A stretch of DNA of 64,000 bases, from assembly GCA_036346405.1 (NCBI GenBank), contig CM070546.1:107080826-107144825 (forward strand), written 5' to 3'. The notes beneath the pieces were generated by a model, which worked only from the letters and a program-made list of their open reading frames with translations, was not told where the DNA came from and did not search any database. A program made the translations under genes and the position numbers. Positions 55,560-64,000 of the stretch are shown piece after piece; position 1 is the stretch's first letter; the number at the start of each line of letters is the position of its first letter. Source of the DNA: Phyllostachys edulis. Its lineage: Eukaryota > Streptophyta > Magnoliopsida > Poales > Poaceae.

Positions 55560-57107
55560 GTATATATAATAACAAAAGATCTTTCTAGGTCTTTTCTTTA
55601 TCTTCTATTTCTCCTCTCTTGACATCAATGAGATTCAAAGCAGGTCTTGAATGTAAACAGAGCTTGGTCTTGAGGGGCTTCACTTGAGAAGGAGGAACAA
55701 CAGAGCGAGTAGATGGAACTTGAGGAACTGCAATGAGGAAGAGGGAGGCCTTGGCGGTGAATTGAGTCGACGACGAGCAGAGTGCCAAGGACCTAAGGAG
55801 TTCACACAATCACCAATGCATCAAATCATTGCTTGTTTCTTCTCGAAAGCGAGCCAGGCTGTCCTCATCTCCAATTGAGAGGCTCTCATTTCTTGCAAAT
55901 TATTTAGGATTGTTTGTTGATTTTGAAGAATCTGAGCAAGAGTGACTTGGTGACCTTCTTCTTGGGTCTGCGCCTCGAGCATCCTCTTCTTCTTCGTTCT
56001 TGATGTTCTTGCTATTCATATTGTGTCTGTCCCAAAACCGAACAGAGGATTTTCTCTTGGTTTATAAGCCTTGTGGACTTTCCCTAATCCTCCTCTCAGA
56101 GCGCTTTGCCTCACTATCAAAGCCATAATATAAGGAGCATGATAAATTCTCTTGACTCGCTATTTTTGGAGGAGGCAATCCTCCGATAATAACATCAATC
56201 ACATCAAACTTTTTGCCTTCCAAGATCAGCTCTATTATGTTCCAAGCATGCCCTCTTATTGCATCGAAATTTCCACTCTTAGGCAAAATAGTATGATTAA
56301 TAACTCTATTAATCAAACTAGGAAAGGTTTCACCATGGATCCTTCCCGGAGTATACCGATGGTGGGATCATAAAACTCACCAAGTCAGAAAGGTGAAGGG
56401 CAAGGCTATTATAGACTTTCTCAAAAGTGCTTGATTACGTATGAAGTGCACGCCAAAATCATGTTTAGTGCAAGTCATAACCCTAGTCCCCGCATCCAAG
56501 ATATTTCATCAAGTCGAGATATATAAATCAGAGCATAAAATTGCCCGATGAGTTCTTCATTGTAATCACTTCTCAGGGCTACTAGGTGATAGAGACCAGC
56601 TCTTTGAAATAATCGATATGCACCATCATATTTATCCAAGTTATTCAAATGAGCCCAATTGATCCATTTGTGATCAGCAAATTTCTTATCCGGGCCATAA
56701 CATTTCTCATGAACTTGCTCTTGAAATTTTGTGTGAAATCTGAGATCAAGAGAAGACCTGGGAAGTTGGAATTGATTCTTGTGACGCATTATCACGTAGT
56801 CATCAGCAGAAATTGTCCTCAAATCAATTTCTTGTTCTGCAGCATCTCCCATTTCTTCATCACTTGTGGCTGCTGCCTCACTGCCTGAATGGGATGAATT
56901 CATTTCATCTTCTGAGTCATCAGCAGGCCTTTTACCTCTGTCATTATCTCCTTTTTGTCGAACTTCTGAGAATTGTTGAATTTCAGTGGATTGACGCGAA
57001 GAGGATTGGCCTCGAGGAGCACCAACTGGTTTGCGGGATGTACCCCTTGATCTCGGCATCTTCAAATAGATAGAACAGATTACAAAGGAGTTTGAAAGAT
57101 CAAACAA
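55560..57107 (-). pseudogene. Second ORF of the non-autonomous element, grass retrotransposon-associated protein
   Basis: The best start is ATG at 57061 (MPRSRGTSRKPVGAPRG), giving 195 codons to 56475. Features are a basic, Ser-rich N-terminus, an acidic DDSEDEMNSSHSGSE stretch and a globular part. The globular part has FADHKWINWAHLNN, RAGLYHLVALRSDYNEELIGQFYA and DEISWMRG. The FYA...WM arrangement resembles the putative plant transposon protein family found in grass retroelements; that match is from memory. Continuing pieces at 56062..56316 (with an HAPYIMALI-like segment in another frame) and 55585..55809 show that the gene was longer and is broken by frame changes, possibly with introns. 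It lies in the sense orientation, where pol would be. Its function is unknown. Confidence 0.55.
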
Positions 57108-58800
57108 ATAGGATTAAATTTGAATGAGCAGTGTTTTTGTTCTGTCAGATAATCGGTAGTACTCATTGTTCTTGAGCTAATGCGATCAAGATTCTGAGTA
57201 TCTGCGCTCAACACAGCGGTAGTACCGCATCTCCAGAATGAGTTCGAGGGGCAGGAATTTCTATGAAATTTGTGATGTTTCTTTTGGATTGATTCCAAGA
57301 AATGGATGTGTGAACATCATGAGTCATCAACATTGTCTATTTGCCCACTAGAACTACAAGAACACATCCACATTCAAACTAAACCCTAAAAGACCTAGGG
57401 TTTCCAAGATTTCGTAAAACATGGATTTGAAAGGAGTTTTACCTTATGGAATGAGGAGTGAAACCCTAGAGATGCAGGAAATCGGTAAAGATTGAAGAAA
57501 TCTCAAGATCCTTGAAGATTTAGAAGTGGATTTGAGTGGTATTTTTCGAGAGAGAGAGAGGAGAGGCGCAAGCGAAGAATCGTGAGGTGGTAGTTCCTCT
57601 CGGGTTAGAGAGGGTAAAGGATAAGGTAAAACCGCACTCAAAGAAGTTAATGCCTTTTACTAATCGATGCGGTAGTATCAAGACTTATACCGCAGTAGTA
57701 CCGCGATGCGGTAATACCGCAAGGTAAACGTCGGTCGTACCGATTCACCTGGGACATCCAGATATGAGCAGAGATTGAAACATTTGCAAATGATCCCAAG
57801 TTTTTGCACTCAATAAAATAACATTTAGGATCATTATGCAATAGATAGTAGAAATAAACTTTAAGAACATAATTTTTATAAATTAGATTTTTGATTTTGC
57901 AAATCAAATTTTTATTTTTCGAAAAACACTTCTTTGAAAGAGCCAAATTTGCACAACTAAACAATTTTCAGAATTTAATGCATCCAATTGCATGTGTGAG
58001 TTATAAATACCATTATGGACCTATTCATGTGAATAATTTTGGCTCATATGGCAAAACTCACTTAAGTGCTAGAAAGTGACCAATACGGTCAAACTAGAAT
58101 TTTGGACGAGTTTCGAAATCAAATAACTTTTGAAGAGTTGGTCTTTTGGAAATCTTTTGAATACCAAAAATGTTTAGAATAGCTAACTCTAGGATTTTCC
58201 TTTTGGGACAAAAGTCAAATTCCTTTTAGAATAGATTTTGCATAAAGATCTAGTTTTGGTTAAAAACAAGATCCTATGATCTAGGATTTTGGTTAGAAAT
58301 TCATTTTTACTTAAAATAGGTTTTTCTTGAACCAAAACCTTTGCAAAACATTTGAATACCATTTGTATACATTTTGCAACTAGTTTTTCAAAGGATATAC
58401 TAATAATTTTAAAATTTTGACTTTTGGCTAAATGACTCAATTTTGAAAAACATAACTAGCACTTAATTTATTTGGGCACATTTAGGGATGTGATATACAT
58501 GATCATGATTTAGCACTCCCCCTTAATGTGCCACTTCCAACTTGCTCAAGATTTCAATAAACAAGCTTTAGCACAAGAGCAAGAACAACCCTTTTAAGAT
58601 TTTACAAGAAAGCAACCTACACAAGGTATGAGGGCTAGATACTTCAATGTAAATACTTGTTACCGAGATAGCATTGGTTAATGATATGAGTTGATCTTCC
58701 TCATGCTTGGCTCCAAATTTGCATAAGATGGAATCCACCTCTTTATGAGTGAGCCAAACCTCCAATACTTCTCCAAGTACCTATTTAACATTTAAGCACC
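57108..58800 (-). other. Spacer between gag and second ORF
   Basis: No domain is visible. 57140..57740 contains further GCGGTAGTACCGC-type palindromes (near 57215 and a cluster at 57670..57740) and CT-rich sequence that could act as leader or promoter of the second ORF. 57780..58500 is AT-rich. 58568..58765 is open on the minus strand and contains a WLTHKEVDSILCKFG sequence, perhaps a scrap of the former polyprotein. Confidence 0.5.
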
Positions 58801-58960
58801 TTTTGGTACCCACACTCTGTTGGGTCCTTGAATGTTAGTCACAATAGATTTGGGCACCCAAATGGCCCTAGCAATAGTTTTACATGAACTAACATTCCTA
58901 GCAAAAACATTGCCATTCTTATCCTTCCTAAGCAAATAATGATCATTATGAATAATTGGC

Positions 58961-60322
58961 TTAGAGTGATACCTTTAGGACATTCCTTACTAAAATGTCC
59001 CTTCTCCCGCAATTGTAGCAAGTAGGGCTTTTGCTTCCCCTTGATGTCTTCTTATCTTGCTCAATTCCGGCTTGCCTCTTCTTTGAATGTCTTGACTTGA
59101 CATCCTTTTGATTTGGACACACCGAGGCAATGTGACCATTCTTCTTGCATCCAAAGCACTTGATATTGTTGACTTGTTTTCTATCTTGCTTTGGAATGCT
59201 CTTCACCTTCTTCTTGGTGGTGAAACCAAGTCCTCCCTTGTCATTTTTCTTCTTAGGACACACGGAGGAAATGTGACCCTTCTCATGACAATTAAGGCAC
59301 TTAATATTCTTCGTGTGTCTTGCATTGTGCCTCATCTTGCTATTTTCCTTCTTCTTCTTGGGAGTAAATCCAATGCCACTCTTATCTTGTAAGCATATTT
59401 TCTTGCTCAATATTTCATCGAGAGTAGCCTTCCCTTTATAGCTTCTATCCAAGTCATTTCTCAAACTTAAGACTTGGGCCTTGAGCTTTTTGTTTTCCTC
59501 TACAAGGTTAGTCTCAACAAGTATAGAGGAAATAGGTGCATCTAATTTTGAGCAACAAAGCATATCAATTAAATCATCACAAGAAGTGGACACATTAATT
59601 TTAGATGAATTGCAAGATATAGGAGCAATACAAGGCAAATCATCTAATAGATCACATGTAATTCCTATATCCACCTTAAAGCTAGTATAATTTTTAAGAA
59701 GGAGGGTTTCATGTTCATTTTTTAAAACTTCATAATTTTCTTGAAGCAAGTTAAATTCTTTCTTCAAAGCTTTGAATTTTGAAACCTCCTTTCCCATAAA
59801 AACATTTTGCTCTTCTAGTATATCAATCAACTCATCATATGAAGGCTCATCATTATCATCGTCATCATTATTTACCTTCTTTTTACCTTTTGCCATAAAG
59901 CAATGAGGCGATATTGATGGAGTTGAGGATTCATCATTGTCGGAGCTAGAGGTTGAGCATTCTTCTCCCGACGTCCATTCTTCTATGCAATCATCACTAG
60001 TGGAAGTGGACCTTTCATAATATTCTTGAAGATGGGTCCACATCTCATGAACATTCTTGAGATCACATATGGCATCAAACACATCTACATTGAAAGCACT
60101 AAATAAGGCGTTAATTGCTTGAGCGTTGAGATGTAAGCATTTCTCTTCCTCTTTTGTTGGAGCAAATTGATCCAATGGAGGAGAAAAGCCAACATCTACA
60201 ATTCGCCATATATTTCGGCTCATGGCCTTAAAATAACATGACATACGGATTTTCCAATGAGCATAATTTGTGCCATCAAATTTAGGTGCTTCACCAAGGT
60301 GCACTAAATCTCTAGTCGCCAT
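58961..60322 (-). CDS. Gag-like protein with zinc knuckles (453 aa, 3' frameshift)
   Basis: It starts at ATG 60322, about 57 bases after the LTR, and is open to 58961. The N-terminus (APKFDGTNYAHWKIRMSCYF) and the WTHLQEYYE segment match the copia-type gag (UBN2-like) fold. Acidic Ser-rich and coiled-coil stretches follow (about 120-300). CCHC zinc knuckles CLNCHEKGHISSVC (342-355) and CFGCKKNGHIASVC (389-402) are intact. A third begins at residue 435 (CYNCG) and is cut by a one-base frame change near 59005; its remainder and a further short stretch lie in other frames down to about 58805. Protein of this kind binds and packages element RNA. No protease, integrase or RT follows. This is the best preserved retroelement ORF in the window. 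Confidence 0.82.
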   Translation of the reverse strand: MATRDLVHLGEAPKFDGTNYAHWKIRMSCYFKAMSRNIWRIVDVGFSPPLDQFAPTKEEEKCLHLNAQAINALFSAFNVDVFDAICDLKNVHEMWTHLQEYYERSTSTSDDCIEEWTSGEECSTSSSDNDESSTPSISPHCFMAKGKKKVNNDDDDNDEPSYDELIDILEEQNVFMGKEVSKFKALKKEFNLLQENYEVLKNEHETLLLKNYTSFKVDIGITCDLLDDLPCIAPISCNSSKINVSTSCDDLIDMLCCSKLDAPISSILVETNLVEENKKLKAQVLSLRNDLDRSYKGKATLDEILSKKICLQDKSGIGFTPKKKKENSKMRHNARHTKNIKCLNCHEKGHISSVCPKKKNDKGGLGFTTKKKVKSIPKQDRKQVNNIKCFGCKKNGHIASVCPNQKDVKSRHSKKRQAGIEQDKKTSRGSKSPTCYNCGRRDILVRNVLKVSL

Positions 60323-60366
60323 CCTTTACTCTCTAGACGGTTAAGTCTAATAAATGAGAGACCAAA

Positions 60367-60377
60367 CTCTGATACCA
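60367..60377 (-). promoter_or_regulatory. Primer binding site (initiator Met-tRNA)
   Basis: The minus strand reads TGGTATCAGAG, an exact match to the usual plant retrotransposon primer site, two bases from the LTR end at 60380. Confidence 0.88.
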
Positions 60378-60379
60378 CT

Positions 60380-63366
60380 TGTAAGGTCGAGGTGGCCGAC
60401 TAGAGGGGGGGTGAATAGGCGTTTTAAAAACTTCTTTTAACTAAAACCGATTTCTAATGCGGAAGCTAAACAAATACGGTTTTACACAATTAAAACCTAA
60501 ATCAATCTAGGTTCAACTAAGTGCACCAACAATATGAGACAATATAAATGATAGCAATCATACACACACAATTAAGCAATTTAAATACAAGTAATATAAA
60601 TTGCACAATGTAAATCACAAGAGATCAAACCACAATGACACGGCGATGTTTTCCCGTGGTGATCGGAGACTTGCCGGTCTCCCCTAATCCACGTTGAGGG
60701 AAGCCCAAACCAATTGGGCCGGCTCCACGAATTAAGCCTTCCTCCGAGGTAAGTCCAACCTCTTGGACCGGTTCCAAATCGAACCAACACCTCGCTTCAC
60801 TAGGGTTGCTCCTACCTCCACTCCGGAGATGGCGAGCACCACACCACTCACAAACCGCCCGGGTCTTCTCACAATCTTCTTTGAGAAGCTCATCGCACAA
60901 CGACGCCACCACGCCGCCTAGGTGTCGGCAAACACCAAGAGTAACAAGTCTTCAACGCCACTTGAACCAATCAAGTGTCTAAGCTCAAATGGATACGAAA
61001 TCCACTACCTAAGGCAACACATGCACTTAGGGTTTGCTCTCAATCACTCACTAAGTGCAACACATGCACGAAGGAAGAGAGGGCTTGCTCTAGCTCAAAG
61101 GAATGACTAAGGAACTTGCAACACATGCAAAGTCCTCCATAATAACACCAAACAACTTTCCACACACGGCCAAGGTGGGTATTTAGCCCACACACTAAAT
61201 ATAGTTGGAAGCAAAGTCCTGAAAAACGGGACAATCGGTACTACCATCCGTTATAAGGCTTCAGATTATCAAGACTTAGGTAACGGCTATAAAACTAGCC
61301 GCTGTAACGGATTCGATACTACCGCCAACATATACGCTGTGAAGTTCCGTTTAATCGATAATACAAGACAAAACATCTGCGGTACTACCGCTTAGCCAAA
61401 GAGAGCAACACATGCTCAAAACGGCTAAGGACCAGATTGCATCGGTTTCGAAATTCCATACCGTCAACACAAGCACGGTAGTTCACGAGCCGGTAGTCAC
61501 AAGACAAAGCGCCGCAGATTACCGCGCTACTCCGAGCGAGCCAAAATAAAAATGCAACGCCATCGAAAAACCATACCGCATGGAGAACGCCGACCTACCG
61601 ACGCGCGGTAGTTCAGCGCACACGGCGCGGTATTACCGCTCCATTTGGCGCACAGCATCAACACATGATCTTGACACGTGGACGGCCGAGATCAGCGGCT
61701 AGTTTGACGGTCCGGACGATCACGCAAATCTGAACCATTAGATCAAGATCTAACGCCACGCGCGATGGTCCGAACGCCCACCGTAATACCGCCACTAAGG
61801 CGCAGATTACCGCTATAAACGGTAGTTCCTCAATATCCACGTCGGTACTACAGTATAAAGCCGAGCAACACATGCTTGATTCACACGGTAGTTCCGCCGT
61901 ACACAAACGGTAATATCAAGATAGCGGTAGTTCCGCTAAACACATTCCAGTACTACCAATTTCCAACAGAAAGCAAAGATTGCATTCGTTTCAACTCAAT
62001 TTTGCAAAACATATTTGCCAAATTGATACGTGATGCAAACACAAGTCAAGGGCATGATTCTCAACTAGTTGCAAAACACATTTGCCAACTTTTAGAATCA
62101 ATACCACAAGGAATAAGGTACATGAACTTAGACAATTTGCAAAACACATTCGCAAACTAAGTCATATGCTACAAGAACTGAACATGGGCCACAACTATTT
62201 GTAAAACACATTCACAAATATTGGCAACATGTTAAACAAGGATAAGGTACATGGACTATAATTATTTGCAAAACACATTTGCAAACTAGTCACATGCTAC
62301 AACAAATAAGCACTTAGCTTAAACTATTTGCGTAACACATCCGCAAATAGCAACATCCCTTAAAGAGCATAGAGCAACCAAGATGAGCTATCAACACATG
62401 ACTAACTCAAGCTACTAGTCAAGGACCCTCTTAATAGTACGGCAACCTATACTAGCAATCCGGTCTTCCAACCAAACACCAAGACCGTAAAAGACTAGGA
62501 ACAAATCCTTAGCCCTAGCTAGTCATACCTTTGCCTTTAGCAACTTCTTGAAGCTTGATGACGCACATCCTTGCTTCAACTCCGGTTCTTGACTTGATGT
62601 TCATCAACTCATGATGACATCCTTTTCTTGCCTTTCATCAACACATGATGAAGCTTCTCTTGTCTTGATGATCAACACATGGTCATCTCCTTTTCATGAT
62701 CATCATCGACACACGATGATTTCCTTTGTCTTTGAACTTGATGCACATCAACGCATGATGCATCCTTTACACCAAGCTCTTGACTTGATGAACATCAACA
62801 TATGATATCATCCCAAATCATCATCCACAAGGAACATAACCTATTTCATCCAACTCATAGAAAATGTTAGTTCCAATAATATGATTATCATTAATTACCA
62901 CACCATACCATTTACTCATAATGGTTTAGGACAAGATATCGCAATCTTTCCTCTTTGGCAATTTATGATAATCACTTCAATAGCAAATAATTGAATATAG
63001 ATTAGTATGAGTATATACGCACTACATGAGTTGTATATACTCATATGAATATATATAACTACACAAGATATAAATATTCAGGATATGTGAGTACACATTA
63101 ACTACACAAGTTATGTTGTACTCATATACAAGTATATTTAGACTACACAAGTCTTATATACTCACAAGAATATGCTAACTACACAAGTTAAAGTATTTGA
63201 GGATATATGAATTATAGTGCCGAACTACATACCTCTTTGATTTTCACTTTTATATCCAAATGAGGCTAAACATGATATAACAAATTAGAAGTGTTAGTCT
63301 CACAATTAGGTTTGTCATTAATCATCAAAACTCCATTAACATATAATGGCGGGTCTAGATTCTTCA
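60380..63366 (-). repeat. 5' LTR of the non-autonomous element
   Basis: This 2987-bp LTR has complete TG...CA ends (on the plus strand TGTAAGGTCGAGG to GATTCTTCA). It is colinear with 51985..54944. It contains the same three palindrome fields and an ACTACACAAGT repeat block near 63050..63190. Confidence 0.9.
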
Positions 63367-64000
63367 GCAACGCCACCAGCTCCACGCATGGAAACGCAAG
63401 GCGATAGCCTCGCATGGCTGCCGACCCTCCGCGCTGTTTACTCCCGCCGGCCACACGCGCTCGAAGATGGTGTCGCCCCGCCGGTCCCTTGCGCCTTGCC
63501 TACATGGGCCCCGCACCGTCGGCCTGGAGCCGAGCCATCACTGGCCTGGAGTCGCCGTCGCGTTGTACGGCCGCATGCGCGCCGCTGCCCCAATAAAGCG
63601 CGCATACGCTTCAGCAAAGATCGCCGCCAGCCGGACCATCTCCGATCGCGCCGCCACTAGTTTGAAGCCGACCGCCCACACGCGTAGCCACACGACCAGC
63701 CCCGCACGGCGTCGCCCGTAGTGTTGCGTGTCGCTGGCCGCCGTCATACGCAATGCGCGTGTTGTCTCATGCCCACGGTTCCCCTCTCTTCGGCCACTAC
63801 GCGTACCGCGCCGCCGTGCCCGCCAGCAGCACGCCATGTCGCCGTGCTCTGAGCTGCTTGTCCGTACGTAATGCGCCGCCACCACTTAGTATAGCGCTAG
63901 GAAATCCCTAGCGCCTGTTATTGATGCCACCATATGGGGTGAACGGTTAATGGGCCGACCGAACAATAATTGGGAGAGAAAAGAAAGACAAAAAGTGGAA
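63367..64000 (+). other. GC-rich continuation of the interrupted copia-type element
   Basis: Composition and words such as GGCCTGGAG resemble 51770..51984, so this is probably the continuation of that internal region after the nested insertion. Several overlapping open frames on both strands have no domain. It becomes AT-rich after 63880 and runs off the window. Confidence 0.5.

Larger units (their letters stand above)
51985..63366 (-). mobile_element. 11.4-kb non-autonomous LTR retrotransposon with gag but no pol
   Basis: The two LTRs (51985..54944 and 60380..63366) are direct repeats of about 3 kb that align along their full length. Read on the minus strand they start TGAAGAATCTAGACC and the right one ends GACCTTACA. 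A primer site for initiator Met-tRNA (60367..60377) and a polypurine tract (after 54944) sit in the right places. The interior has a 453-codon gag-like ORF starting about 57 bases from the LTR. There are no reverse transcriptase, RNase H or integrase motifs anywhere in 54945..60379, and a second, decayed ORF (55560..57107) fills the space. Such an element would need enzymes from a partner. The flanking bases do not form a clear duplication. Confidence 0.88.

Noticed and set aside
63346..63885. Overlapping frames at the right edge as a host gene
   Set aside because: They are GC-rich, open on both strands, begin inside an LTR end and show no domain.

Overview
The window is nuclear DNA from a grass, most probably rice or another Oryza. 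The main evidence is one complete, spliced plant A-type cyclin gene (43973..48013, 11 exons) whose protein reads like rice CYCA1. The rest is almost entirely transposable elements of types common in grass genomes: Ty3/gypsy chromovirus and Tat elements, non-autonomous LTR elements, CACTA, hAT and a Mutator-like foldback. I see no bacterial-style operons, CRISPR arrays, rRNA or tRNA genes.

Region 1 (1..33665) is a deep nest of retrotransposons inserted into a minisatellite of about 145 bp period that carries near-palindromes (1..491, resuming at 33583). The outermost element is a minus-strand chromovirus. Its 3' LTR survives only as a 73-bp tip (492..564), and its 5' LTR is 24795..33582. Inside it lie: a truncated minus-strand Tat-like element with an extra antisense ORF (565..12215); the truncated 3' end of a plus-strand chromovirus with a 5.4-kb LTR (12216..18792); a solo LTR with perfect 5-bp target-site duplications (20592..22226); and a 5.7-kb solo LTR, also with perfect duplications (25841..31515).

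Region 2 (33583..43600) holds a decayed host-like gene split by a solo LTR (33835..36743), a 3.5-kb CACTA element (37329..40842) that carries an uninterrupted 178-codon ORF of unknown function, and a short hAT element (41722..42444) with an 8-bp target-site duplication.

Region 3 (43595..48483) is the cyclin gene: TATA box, long CT-rich leader, destruction box, two cyclin folds and a 3' UTR. It is the only conventional gene in the window. About 470 bp past its stop codon sits a 2.3-kb foldback element (48484..50808) with arms over 1 kb and a perfect 9-bp duplication.

Region 4 (51122..64000) starts with a short copia-type LTR and the GC-rich start of its internal region. An 11.4-kb non-autonomous LTR element (51985..63366, minus strand) interrupts it. 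That element has about 3-kb LTRs, a gag-like protein with zinc knuckles, no reverse transcriptase or integrase, and a second decayed ORF. Its LTRs carry arrays of short palindromes that are also present in the related solo LTR at 33997..36109.

Many frame breaks in the repeats are single-base indels, while the cyclin exons are clean. Part of the apparent decay may therefore be residual sequence error in repeats. All calls rest on reading the sequence and its translations; no database search was run.
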